A DNA stretch of 64,000 nucleotides from Megamerina dolium (taxonomy: Eukaryota; Arthropoda; Insecta; Diptera; Megamerinidae): NCBI GenBank assembly GCA_963854835.1, contig OY978530.1:36942139-37006138 (forward strand). The letters are read 5' to 3'. The notes below the pieces were generated by a model, which was given only the letters and a program-made list of their open reading frames with translations, was not told where the DNA came from and searched no databases. Shown here piece after piece: positions 52,924-63,416 of this stretch (position 1 is its first letter; every line of letters begins with the position of its first letter). Position numbers and translations under genes: made by a program.

Positions 52924-53396
52924 TATTCGCGCCCCCCTTGCAATCATATCATCGCCGCTTGTGCCTATTGCAATTCTTCGTCTTCGTTGTATACAGCATA
53001 CATTCTCAATACAGCAGCCGCAGACGTCTAACGACGACGCTGCTAACGTCATCGTCGTCGTCATAATCATCATCGTAATCATCGTCATCGTCATAACCAT
53101 CATCGTCATAATCATCGTCATCGTCATCGGCATCATCGTCATTCGCGATCACCTCATTACTGCAACTGTAAATTGACAGTTATGTACATAGGTACAGCTA
53201 AATCACATCATGTCTTTTATATTCTTTACAAAAACAATGATTTATATTGTCATATATGAGTCGATGAGACAAATATAAAATAGAATAAATTCATTACGAT
53301 TACAGAAGTAACACGAGTCGGTTGGAATATTTTTTGCATAAATTAAATTAAAACTAATTCAAACAAAAATTGTAGAAAAAGCTCTACAATTCACCA
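52924..53396 (+). repeat. 3' LTR of BEL copy E
   Basis: Matches the 5' LTR from TTCGCGCCCCCC to CAATTCACCA, with a mutated first dinucleotide (TA for TG) and a different hexamer array at about 53040-53140. Several single-base differences, so this is an older insertion than copy D. Confidence 0.88.
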
Positions 53397-53403
53397 GTGA
53401 TGA

Positions 53404-53788
53404 TGAAATTAGTTCTGCTTTTCCTGTTTTTCGTCCGTTTCTCTCACTGCAGTTTCTTTTAATGTTGAAAATGGGTTTGATAGATTATTCTTTTCAGCCA
53501 ATTGAAATGACAAGAATCTTATATCATACCGTGTTAATCCAAACAGTTTCGCTTCCATAAGCAATATATACTCGACAATAAAATCTTCAAGTTCGGGTGG
53601 AAAAACTGTTTTTCTCCCAAGTTTAGCTACCACTACTTCCTCTACAGGTCTTCCCTTATCAGCCACTAAACGCTGCAACATGGCCTTAAGTACATTGTAC
53701 TCCTTAGACGCCTTAAAGGATCCCATTGTTTTAGCCTTTACGGCGGAAATTGCTTCTATCCTGTTTTCTTTGCGCCACGTTTGTCGTT
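53404..53788 (-). pseudogene. Pogo/Tigger-like transposase, N-terminal DNA-binding part
   Basis: The minus-strand frame reads QTWRKENRIEAISAVKAKTM then GSFKASKEYNV, the psq-type HTH at the start of pogo/Tigger transposases. ELEDFIVEYILLMEAKLFGL followed by TRYDIRFLSFQLAEKNN is the opening of the CENP-B-type second DNA-binding domain. The frame continues upstream of its first Met (53726) to a SINE insertion at 53788 and ends in a stop at about 53406, just before BEL copy E. It joins the C-terminal piece at 46930-47178; the catalytic core in between is missing. Confidence 0.65.
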
Positions 53789-53987
53789 CTTCTAAGCTTC
53801 AAAAACAACTCTGTGACAAAGCTCAGAAAAAGTGATGTCACAAGGATTCTGCCGTTCGGAACCGGATAAAATAAGTAGGTCCCTTCTAATACTGTCCAAA
53901 ATTTAACACGCACGACAGTAATGGAAAAGAAGCTCGGCCAATGAGCCCTTCGGGGATTTAAGTGCCACATATTTATTTATTTTTTTT
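53789..53987 (+). mobile_element. tRNA-derived SINE, 5'-truncated, TSD GTTTGTCGTT
   Basis: The body matches the SINE at 33523-33873 from 'cttctaa' to the terminal T-rich tail; the tRNA head is missing. Exact 10-bp duplications GTTTGTCGTT at 53779-53788 and 53988-53997 prove insertion by target-primed reverse transcription. Confidence 0.88.
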
Positions 53988-53997
53988 GTTTGTCGTT

Positions 53998-54395
53998 GTT
54001 TCGGAGCTGAACTTGATTTTCAAGCCATTATTATCCTTCAAAAGAAAAAAATTTAATATTACCGAATTTGAATGAAACACGTGTCAAATATGGCCCACTA
54101 GTCCATATTATCAACATCTTAATGGGCCATATTCCCAGCACTACACATTTCTCACTGGTTTTTTATTTATGCACACTTTACGAGTTGTTTATTCCAATTC
54201 AAGAAAACCCGGTTCAAGCACTATATATTTAACACTCCAAAACATATTTTTCAATTAAAATTATATCAATAAAAACCTTAAGAAAACTTACCAAAAGAAT
54301 ACTAATTTACCACAAAAAAAATGTTTCGCGCTATACTGCGCACATCTGTTTCACTACACTCGTCAAATAACACTGAATCGCGCTTTGCTAAAATA
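53998..54395. other. Unassigned, possibly outer part of the pogo-like element
   Basis: No coding potential. Contains two oppositely oriented 'atatggccca' motifs (about 54083 and 54122). Ends at the target TA of the Tc1-like copy 2. Confidence 0.3.
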
Positions 54396-56046
54396 CAGTG
54401 GCTCACAGCTTATTTCGTACAGTGTATATATTTTTATGTACATGGCTGTAACATCGAAACTAAAAAACTTATCAATAAGTTTTGAATGTAGATGTCTATG
54501 TATGTGTTTAGTAAACCTAATAAGAAAACGGGGAACCCCAAAAATTGTTCTTTTTGTCATGCAAGAGAGAAAAACTATTGATCAGCTGATTTTCAGCTCA
54601 CATCTTATTTCGTACACAAACTTCAATGTAAGTAAGTTTCATTCTGCCGCGCAGTTACAAAGTTTTTTTGAATTGTATGAGTTTTTGGACCTTTTTAACT
54701 ATTATAACAATTTTTATTATTATTATTTTAAATAGTTAAAGTGCTGTAAATTAAACATTTAGCGTTATGGGTCGTCGTACAACGATGGAACAGCGTAAAC
54801 TGGTAATTAACCATTTTAGGAAAGGTCAGAGTGTGCGAAAAATTGCTGAAATGACAAATTTAAGTGCCTCAACTGTCCAATACATCATTCAACGCTTCGT
54901 TCGCGAAAATCGGTTGGAGAACAAGGGCAGAGAAGCACCTAATAAGATTTTCAACGCTTCAGACGAGCGTTATATTGTACGAAAAATTAAGAAAAATCCA
55001 AAGTTATCCGCTCCGAAGTTGGCTGCAGAGGTTCAGCGTGAAATAGGAAAATCATCCAGTGCTGAAACTGTCCGACGTGTGCTGCGCAATCATGACTTGA
55101 ACGGTCGAGTAGCCCGAAAGAAACCATTCATTTCGAAAATGAATATACAACGCCGACTTGACTTCGCCAAAGAGCATATTATTAATACTCCTGCGTTCTG
55201 GAATACCGTTATTTTCGCGGATGAGTCTAAGTTTAATATTTTTGGCTCGGACGGAATGTCATATGTTTGGCGTAAAGCGAATACCGAGCTAAACAAGGAG
55301 AACCTTAAGCCCACAGTGAAGCATGGTGGCGGTAGCGTGATGGTTTGGGCCTGTATGTCAGCAGCCGGAGTAGGTGAATTGGTTTTTATTGAGGAAACAA
55401 TGGACAAAATGAAGTACCTCGAGATTCTGAAAAACAATTTACTTCAAAGTGCAGACAAACTGGGTTTGCGGGAAGAATTTCGGTACTACCAAGATAATGA
55501 CCCAAAACATAAATCTGGGATTGTGCAATCTTGGCTTATTTGGAACTGCCCACACTTGATGTCTCCACCACCACAGTCACCTGACATGAATGTGATTGAA
55601 AATCTTTGGTCTATTTTGGACAATAAAATAAGAACACACAAGATTTCTAATAAGCAAGACCTAAAGAAGGTACTGATGGAAGAATGGAAAAAAATCACAC
55701 CAGACATCACTCAAAAATTGGTGGATTCAATGCCAAATAGACTCCAGGCTGTCATTAACGCTAAGGGATGTCAACTAAATATTAAAATCAACTTACTTTG
55801 TTTTTAGTTTGAACTTAAAGAGACTGTACGAAATAAGCTGTGACATGAATTTTCCTATTTTTTTCTTATTTTATTTTTTTATAGTGTCAAACACTAAAAT
55901 TTTGAAAAAGTAAATTTTGGAAAATAAAAAACAAACCTTCCTTTCTAAAATGGCATTTATATTTTGTTCAAATTTTTGCTATATTAGGAATTACGACTGC
56001 AGCAATTTTTAAACTGTCACTGTACGAAATAAGCTGGGAGCCACTG
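54396..56046 (+). mobile_element. Tc1-like DD34E transposon, copy 2 (1,651 bp)
   Basis: Same length and structure as copy 1: outer CAGTGGCTCACAGCTTATTT, inner repeats near 54594-54617 and 55823-55846, flanked by TA at 54394-54395 and 56047-56048. It lies in the opposite orientation 18 kb away and is nearly identical, so both moved recently. Confidence 0.95.
54767..55807 (+). CDS. Tc1-like transposase, intact (346 aa), copy 2
   Basis: Encodes the same 346-residue transposase as 36798-37838, with Ala at 27 and Thr at 173 instead of Ser and Ala. HTH segments, D152, D243 and E278 are all present. There is no interruption. Because both ends and the enzyme are complete, this copy is structurally capable of transposition; activity is not shown by sequence alone. 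Confidence 0.95.
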   Translation: MGRRTTMEQRKLVINHFRKGQSVRKIAEMTNLSASTVQYIIQRFVRENRLENKGREAPNKIFNASDERYIVRKIKKNPKLSAPKLAAEVQREIGKSSSAETVRRVLRNHDLNGRVARKKPFISKMNIQRRLDFAKEHIINTPAFWNTVIFADESKFNIFGSDGMSYVWRKANTELNKENLKPTVKHGGGSVMVWACMSAAGVGELVFIEETMDKMKYLEILKNNLLQSADKLGLREEFRYYQDNDPKHKSGIVQSWLIWNCPHLMSPPPQSPDMNVIENLWSILDNKIRTHKISNKQDLKKVLMEEWKKITPDITQKLVDSMPNRLQAVINAKGCQLNIKINLLCF

Positions 56047-56048
56047 TA

Positions 56049-56668
56049 TGTGCGAAATGAAGGCACTGTATGATGTCTTAGCTTTGTGGTTCAAGAGATA
56101 TTGAAGTGGACCATATTATACACATATCAATAAAAATGTATTTATAAAAAGAACATTTCTGTTGATACATATAGTGCAAAAACTACGTGACTTTATAGAG
56201 TAATTTTGATCGAAAATTTCAACTTTGACTTGAACTTGGGTCAACCCTTATACCGGCATTGCCGACAAAGCAATTTTAGTTTATTATGTTCAGAAAAATA
56301 AGATGAATATGATAGAGTTTATTATTGTTCTCTTAAGCCGACCGTATATCATTGTAAAAATACTGAGATTTTTCAGTATCCTTAATATCATGCAAAAAAA
56401 GAACGTAAAACTTTTTTCGTTGATACCTATTACGAAACTAAATTTTTTTGACTTTTGACTATAAAAAGGTAAACGGTTGTTCGCTCATTTATAGTACAGC
56501 GCTCTAAACAATTATTGACATAATATATTAAATTACTATTAGTATAAGCAGCTGACTCGCAGATTAGTTGTTTTTATTATAAATATAAGTAAACGGTTGT
56601 TCTTTCAAAGAGTGTAATGCCAATGTACTTGTTGGTGTTGTCAAAAACAACGAAGACAACCACAAGGC
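56049..56668. other. Unassigned region with a short direct repeat
   Basis: No ORF of note. 'gtaaacggttgttc' occurs at about 56470 and about 56590. Otherwise featureless AT-rich DNA. Confidence 0.3.
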
Positions 56669-56671
56669 TAA

Positions 56672-57213
56672 TGCTGCAACTAGCCACCGACGTAGCGTAC
56701 GTACGTACCGTTCGTACGTAAGAGCAAAAATTTGTCAAAAGTTATGCCCGTAGCAGCGACGGAGAAATCGACTGTTCTTTCTTATATACATACATAACAA
56801 TGTTGCCATGTAACACTGTGCGTGCATGCCTTTAATCACACTTACCATTTTCATGATCAAATTTCATAATATATATGTTATAAACTAAAAAAAAAATTAA
56901 TATACGTGAAGTATATTTTAATAAATAACTAAACACGATAATAGTTTTGATTAATTAAAAAAAAAAACTAAACTTTTTTAGTTAAGTTTTTATTCATTTA
57001 TAAAAGTCTAAGCTGGTAACCCTGTAAACATATAGAGCGATCAGCTGACACGTTTTTACGTAAAAAATCAAATTGCTGTTGATTCTCTTCGCTACGAGCA
57101 ACGTCTACGTCACCGTCATACGTTGGTGAGTTTTCGTTAACACGGCATTCCCATAAGATAGGTCGTGTCAGCTGACACGTTCTACGTTTTTACGTCGGTG
57201 GCTAGTTGCAGCA
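56672..57213. mobile_element. MITE with perfect 23-bp TIRs and TAA target duplication
   Basis: Ends are perfect inverted repeats (TGCTGCAACTAGCCACCGAC plus GTA at 56672-56694, reversed at 57191-57213), flanked by TAA at 56669-56671 and 57214-57216. The 542-bp interior has no transposase. A 3-bp TWA duplication is typical of PIF/Harbinger elements. The interior contains the 16-bp palindrome CGTGTCAGCTGACACG at 57164-57179 and a related 'cagctgacacg' at 57045. Confidence 0.8.
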
Positions 57214-57216
57214 TAA

Positions 57217-57934
57217 GTGTTCGCTCAACAATCATAATTTCTCTTCTTTTTATCACTTTTCATAGAAACGTTCCTAAATCAGCATCAATTTTCTATGCTT
57301 TGTTTATTTTATCGATCAAACTTTTAAAGAAACTTCGTGCAAAAGTATTGTTATGTAAGTTAAGTTACTAGGACTACAATAATTCGTTTTTGTCCATATT
57401 TTATATAGTGTCGTAACATTGTCCGACTAACGGGTTTAGTAGCTTAGCTAAGTAAGCAAATGTACATAGATTGTGGAGTAAGCTGTGTTGTGCCGTATCT
57501 GGTCTGGTTAAATGATTTAATAAAAGTACCCAGTTCAACTTGTTTATCTTCATTATCATAATCATCATCATTTTCCGTCATTGAAATGTTGCTTGGTCTG
57601 GTTTTGTGTATAGTAGGTACAGGTTTAGCTTTTATTGCCGTTGCTGTAATTAATAAGACACTAACAAGTGTATTGCTGATTTCGATTTACTAAATCCGCC
57701 TTTACGGTGATTATTTTTTGCATTTATATTTTATGCGAGTTACGCATGTATGTTAGGACGCACTTTCAATTCCAACATGAAGATATGAAGCGTCCCTTCA
57801 CCTAGAATTGTTGGTTTTGGTATAAAAACAGGTTCCAAAAGAAATGAATATAATTAGATAACATAAAGACGTGCCACAATCATCAAAAATTTCCTATATA
57901 TGTTAAATTGGCATGTACATATACATGCACATAA
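57217..57934. other. Mostly non-coding; one candidate exon-like segment
   Basis: On the minus strand an open stretch (about 57690-57444) contains MTENDDDYDNEDKQVEL, bounded by acceptor-like TTAATTACAG (AG at 57645-57644) and donor-like CTGG|GTACTT (GT at 57529-57528), defining a 114-base symmetric segment 57643-57530. This is weak evidence for a host exon and no neighbours support it. Confidence 0.2.
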
Positions 57935-58019
57935 TTATATATCTCTATTATATAATTATATATCTATATTATATATCTACGTTATATATCTATATTATAT
58001 ATCTACACATATATATGTG
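57935..58019. repeat. AT-rich tandem repeat
   Basis: Imperfect repeats of a roughly 16-base unit 'tatattatatatctac'. Confidence 0.75.
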
Positions 58020-58378
58020 TAGCAACCTTATGTAAACATAGACGTAACACTATCGAAGTGCATTCAGAATTAAAAATCGAACATTTGTTTATTATTAAAG
58101 AGGATTGTTGAAATTTTGCACGAATAAAAAGCAGTATATGTGAACTTAGATGATACACTTTTGTCTGGGTTTATTTCATAGAATATATTTTAAAGATATA
58201 CTGGAAACAAATTTAAAAAAAATCTTTTATTTACTATAAGTTGAACAAAAATTCGCAATCTATTATAAAAGAAAAAATAGTGCTTTACTGCTTACTCAAT
58301 TAATTAAACTTGAAATATTTATAGTTTGTAGTACCAAATTTTAACCAAAAATAATACCAGAATAATTACATATATTAT
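58020..58378. other. No feature seen
   Basis: AT-rich, no ORF, no match to other parts of the window. Confidence 0.3.
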
Positions 58379-58386
58379 TAGATTAT

Positions 58387-58715
58387 ATATATGGGTGGCG
58401 TAGCTCAGTGGTTAGTGTGTTGGCCTTCTGATCTGTAGGTCGGCTGAAACATAACACATTTTATGTCGAAAAAATGTTTCTTTCGAACGGTGCCCACCTG
58501 TCGGCAAGCAATTGACAATTCTTCAGGCAGTAATAATATGCCATTGAAAACCTTCTAAAAAAGAACTCTGTGACAAAGCTCAGAAAAAGTGATGTCGCAA
58601 GAGTTCTGTCGTTCGGAAACGGCTAAAATAAGGAGGTCCCTTCTAATACTGTCCAAAATTTAACACGCACAACAGTTATGGAAGAGAAGCTCGGCTAAAT
58701 ATTTATTTTTTTAAA
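58387..58715 (+). mobile_element. tRNA-derived SINE, near full-length
   Basis: Has the tRNA-like head with A box TAGCTCAGTGG at 58401-58411. The B box has been lost in a ~15-base deletion after 'ctgtaggtcg'. The body matches the other two copies to the T-rich tail. TAGATTAT occurs at 58379-58386 and 58716-58723 as a probable target duplication. Confidence 0.8.
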
Positions 58716-59520
58716 TAGATTATTGTGTACATTATGGTTAATTATACCTGGTGAACTGCATGTTCTGATCACAGTTGGTTCATTTTTTAAAGTTCTAGAA
58801 TATCTTCATCAACCTCCTTCATACTTTAGCTATACGTTTCTCTAAGGCTTATAATACGCGGGTCTGAAATATAGTGAAGAGTATGAAAAATATCTTCGTT
58901 TGTCGCTGATCGAGATGACTTTCTTGAATGATGTAGGCAACATTTTTTATAATCCTTGATACGGAATTCATACGCGTCTTCCGAAAGTTAAGCAATAAGA
59001 ATCACATCAAATGCTTTATGATACTTTCTCCATTAAGATTTTTTGAACTGGAGATGTCATATGGTATCATTCGTAATGTCTCACATGGAGTCGGGCAGTT
59101 TCCATAGCATAATTGCCAAATATTTCATAATTTATCATTGCTCCTGACGAAATTGCATAATTATGTAATACTTCTGTGATTTCAAAATAACAGTCTACAT
59201 TGTAAGAAATATTTGCCAGTATTGCCATCATTGGTATTATCACTTACTTATCGAGGTTGCAAATGAAATATTATAGTTCCTCACGAAATCGTTTTTGCAC
59301 TAGAATTTTCGAAAATAAATTATTATTTAGTTTTAGTACTTCATTTCAAAGTCGGTCCTGTTTTTGGTAAACAAATTTTCATTTTTTATTTTTAGTTGAA
59401 TTGAATTTTTGTTCGTACTGTGCATATTGTGTTATGGACAATTAAATTGCTTTGCACATCGAAGTACATGAAAAACTACATTTTTATCGTACATCGTAAA
59501 TGTTGGGAAGATCTGGCATA
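58716..59520. other. No feature seen
   Basis: About 800 bp of AT-rich DNA without a supported ORF or repeat. Confidence 0.3.
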
Positions 59521-59529
59521 ACTCACGGC

Positions 59530-60955
59530 TTAAAGCCGTTCCTAGGGATTAGATCCATAATAGACCCAGGTTATGCGCCTGGATTCCAGCACACCCGTCA
59601 GATCTAACGAGATCTTGGACCATATACGGCTCGCAAATCCATCCCTTCCCACAGAGGATTGGAGGGTAGTGAAGGTGGGAAAGGCTAAGGAGAGCTCAAG
59701 ACAAGTCGTTGTGATCTTGAATGAGCAATCCGCTCGCCGAATAGAAAAGAGTGATAAGCTATGGCTTGTCCCAAATCACCCTGAAAGTCTATAAAAAAGA
59801 CGCAGGATAAGAAGGTCCCAAACCAGGGGATACGAAAGAATGCTCTGCACCGGCAGAGGATATGATGTTTATACACCGATACTCTGTCAACATCTGAAAT
59901 GGTTAGCGACCTCTTCCGAAATGTGGAAGTCAGCACAGCGGATGAGGATAATCTACAATGCTGCGACGCCGAAGACATCGAACGACGGTGACCGAGGAGT
60001 CTGTATTAAATATTGCAGAGGAAGACGTGGTGGTCCAGATTAATCTGCGCCATTCTAAAGAAGCTCCCGCTGCTCTTGTCCTTCGCCTAAGCGATAAAGC
60101 GGTGGACATAATTCTACGGTACTGTATGTTAAGGTGCGCGGAATAAGCTACCCAAACTATGGATTATACTACGTTCAAAACGCAAGTAAGCTTCGATCAA
60201 GTATTTTAGTGAAGAAATGTTACAAAGCATTCCTACTATCTGATTACAGCGACAAGGATAATGTGACCATTGCGTTAGATCATCAATCCCATATATATTG
60301 GCTGATGTCTGCGTATATGTCTCACGACCACAGTGAGCCCCCACCTCGCCCTAAAGCTGTTCAGGAGGCGGAGAAATGTGAGATCTCGTGAAGAGGTGTT
60401 AGATACCACCCTTACAAACGACTCTTCAGACTCTCTAGTGAGGGAAAGGAGGGTTGACAAAGAACACTCTTTCTCCAATCATAAGTATAGTTTCTTCCGC
60501 CTTGATATAAGGCCACAAAAGCAGATACCATTTTTAAATAGGAAACGCAGAAATTGGGATAAATATAGGGCCACCCTAAATAAATTCCTCACTCACATTA
60601 CGTCCTCAAGCTTGCAAAATTAGGAAAACTTGGGGCCGCTGTTCAACAAATTACAGAAACTTGCAGGAAAGCTACTGTAGCGTGCAGTACAATTAGAAAT
60701 ACCCCAAAGAATAAGAGACCTCCGTGGTGGTCGGTAGAGATCATCACTCAAACGAAGGAGTGTCGACAACAATTCAAAATTGGGTACCTCATGTATTGTT
60801 AGATATGCGATTAAGGGTACCCCACAAGAGGGTTTGTTATCGCCTCTTCTGTAGAACTTAACCATCAATGAAGTTCTCATATCATTACAGGCCACGGGCT
60901 ACAAAGCGGTGGCTTATGCAGATGACGTGGCACTTGCGGCATCGGGGAAATCTTA
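59530..60955 (+). pseudogene. LOA-type LINE remnant: ORF1, endonuclease and RT pieces
   Basis: ORF1 piece at 59573-59794 (SNEILDHIRLANPSLPTEDW, then RVVKVGKAKE...) matches the DUF4780-like domain found in ORF1 of such LINEs. Endonuclease piece at 60190-60390 (CYKAFLLSDYSDKDNVTIAL, YWLMSAYMSHDHSEPPPRP). A linker (NWDKYRATLNKFLTHITS; RPPWWSVEIITQTKECRQQF) and RT (KGTPQEGLLSPLL, VAYADDVALAASGK) lie at 60550-60955. There are many stops and deletions. The 3' part after the YADD box is missing, unusual for a LINE and so due to later deletion. Confidence 0.7.
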
Positions 60956-61477
60956 ACCACTTTGGAACCGCCAATATGATTTTTTATTATAGCTTAGTTG
61001 TTAATTGTCCGGTATTTAATGATGATATCTCCTAGCAAAGGCCTCAGGGAAGTCTATAATTACTACATATTTGCTTTGAAACTGACCCTCCTATAAATCA
61101 TATTTAGTTCCCCTGATTCTACCCCTAATCAAAACTTTTTCTATTATGAAATTATAAACCTTTAAAAACGATAAAACTTTCCCTTTTCAAGTGTGAAGCT
61201 AACTGTAAAACTAAAGGAGTAATAACGAAATGAAATTTTCATTAAGGGTTAATATCTCTCTATAGAAAGTAGTTTTTTTAAGAGAGGAAGACAGTGAGAA
61301 TCTTAAAGTAGTGTGGTACTTCAACCCACTAAAACCGCATCTATGTCCTATTGTTCCACTACACTGAGCGAAATAACTCAAAGTAAAAATAAAAGCTACC
61401 ATGAAAAATGTAAAAAGGCGACCCCTATGTTTGGCCAAAAAAAAAAAAATTTTTTTTTGGAACACCCAAAACCTGTT

Positions 61478-61521
61478 GTACACCCCCTAATATGAAAACT
61501 TCTTCATATTAGGGGGTGTAC
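61478..61521. repeat. Perfect 19-bp hairpin inside the inverted-repeat element
   Basis: GTACACCCCCTAATATGAA (61478-61496) and its exact reverse complement (61503-61521) flank a 6-base loop. Beyond one mismatch the pairing continues two to three bases. Confidence 0.95.
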
Positions 61522-61905
61522 GACGCATTTTTTTTTTCTTTCCCTGTAAGGTGGTACGGCCTAATGCGCATATTTGATTTTAGAATTTTACTCAATACAG
61601 TACTTTCGTTGATGTTTTTGGTAAGATCAAATACGTTTTTGTTTGATTTTACTATTTTTTACCCTCAGTGTAGTAGAAACTAATTCCAGTTCGTTATCAT
61701 AGAGAATAAAATTTTCCGGATGATCATAGAAAGCATTGTTTCCATTATCGGACGAATGACACATTTTGTGCAATTTGGCAATTACCGAGAACATTGGATG
61801 TATTCGAAAACATTATGACTTCCATCAATAGCTTATGATTTATTTTTCACAAGGAACCAGAACGGACCAAATTTTGTAAAATAGAACTCGTTTCGTAAAC
61901 TGCAG

Positions 61906-62226
61906 TCATTTATAGTATCGGGCATTGCATCCATTAGAATTGGCTTGAATTTTGCTAATACCTGATGTAATTGGAAAAATTAATGTGCATATAGTTATAT
62001 AACAGAGGACAACTTTACTGTATCGAATATTTCTCATAGGCAACAATTGGCTGAGCCAAAATTCCGTGCCCATTTTGCCTGCCAAAGCAATAAGTATCAA
62101 TTGACTAACAAAATTTTGCCTTTTTAAGAGCATTTGTATATCATACTTGAGAATTGCCATAAAAACACCAGAGCCTGTTATAGTAACTAATTTCAACATT
62201 TTTACATTAGGGGTAGATAATGACAC
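61906..62226 (-). other. Unrecognised 106-codon ORF inside the inverted-repeat element
   Basis: Begins MSLSTPNVKMLKLVTITGSG and includes hydrophobic stretches (VVLCYITICTLIFPI). No family recognised. Its start lies in the right arm. It could be a relic of the autonomous element's protein or chance. Confidence 0.2.
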
Positions 62227-62471
62227 TCAATGAGAATTTAATTTCGTTATTACTCTTTTAGTTAGCTTCACACTTCAAAAGGGAAAACTATATGGTTTTT
62301 AAAGTTTTTTTAATTTTATGATGGGTAAAATTTTGATAAGGGGGTGGAATCAGGGGAACTAAATATAGTTTTTAGGGTTCATTCATTTTCGAAGCAAATA
62401 CGCAGCAATTATATCTCACTGAGACCTTTTTAATGACCTATTATTTTGAAAATCGGACAATTAACAACTAA

Positions 62472-63411
62472 AAGGGTAAAGAAACAAATATTGTTTTGTT
62501 CCGAGAACTTTTCAACATAATATTTTAAACATGGTGAGAAACTTATTTTACGTGATCCACAGTGTAGATAGCAAAGTTGTCGGAAAAGTAAAATCTACAG
62601 ATTTTCAGAAATGTATCTGTTCTTATTCGAAAATAAATACGAAAATGTAAGAACATAAAATTTATCTCTGTTCATCAAAACATTTCTTTAGTTAGTAGCT
62701 ATATTGTCATCATCATAATTTCATCATCTAACAGCTCAGTTATTTTTGGTTGCGACAAAACAAGATCCTCTGTAATTTGATTTTGATCGTATCGTTATGA
62801 AAGAAGCCAAAAGTATATGACCTCCCGAATCTATAACAAAGTGAGTTTTATGCTTTTTGAGAAAAGCCAATGCTCGACTTCACAGAAGTAGAGGAAATAT
62901 TTTCGGAGAAGAGGTTAGATGATTTTACATATAACAAGAGACCGGCTGCAACAGTCAGTATAAAACGTAGCAGTGCTTTAGTAAACACGTTACTATCATA
63001 GTTCGCAAATTTTACCACATACACATATACATAGGTCACGGTAAAGAAAAATGTATATAAAGTATAAAAAAATCGCTCCATTGTTTTGAGAATTTTGTAT
63101 TTTGTAAAAATGTATGACGCGTTCATTCTTGCTGTCGAGAAGGTTATTTATCATGGGGATGGGCATGAAAAAGCCGTTTGAAAATCTCATTCAATTTTAT
63201 ATGCATTTATTTTAAATCGTTAAAATTATAATATATGAAATTGTATATCCAACGGATGTAAAACGAAATAAATCGGGCCAGTAGAACCCGAGGTATTGCG
63301 ATTTGAGTAGCATAGAATTTGACAAAACTTTGTCCTTTTTCAAAATGGTATTCCATTAAAAAATTTTCCGAGAGAAATCTTGATTCGCGAGTGAACTTAT
63401 TCTACGTAAAG
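62472..63411. other. Mostly unassigned; one hydrophobic small ORF
   Basis: Minus-strand frame 63126-62848 (92 codons; MERFFYTLYTFFFTVTYVYV, then FANYDSNVFTKALLRFILTV) has two hydrophobic segments that could cross a membrane. I do not recognise it; AT-rich DNA readily yields such frames. Nothing else is seen here. Confidence 0.2.
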
Positions 63412-63416
63412 AATTT

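Larger units (their letters stand above)
47179..53396 (+). mobile_element. BEL/Pao copy E, full-length (6.2 kb), TSD GTGAT
   Basis: LTRs at 47179-47655 and 52924-53396, exact 5-bp target duplication GTGAT at 47174-47178 and 53397-53401, primer site, Gag-Pol and polypurine tract in order. It has no accessory ORF after pol, unlike copies C and D. Inserted into the pogo-like remnant. Confidence 0.95.
60994..62471. mobile_element. Long-terminal-inverted-repeat element (about 1.48 kb)
   Basis: Arms 60994-61260 and 62207-62471 are imperfect inverted repeats of about 265 bp: outer TTAGTTGTTAATTGTCCG, middle 'atatttagttcccctgatt', inner 'gtgtgaagctaact' and 'gtaataacgaaat'. The interior has no recognisable transposase. 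Length and arm structure fit a foldback-like or non-autonomous DNA element. No clear target duplication. The orientation is undefined. Confidence 0.75.

Noticed and set aside
56470..56603. Direct repeat 'gtaaacggttgttc' as target duplication of a small element
   Set aside because: The 14 bases occur twice about 120 bp apart, but the interval shows no terminal repeats or element features.
58401..58440. tRNA gene
   Set aside because: The A box is tRNA-like, but the B box is missing in this copy and the sequence continues into a body shared by three dispersed copies, so it is a SINE head.
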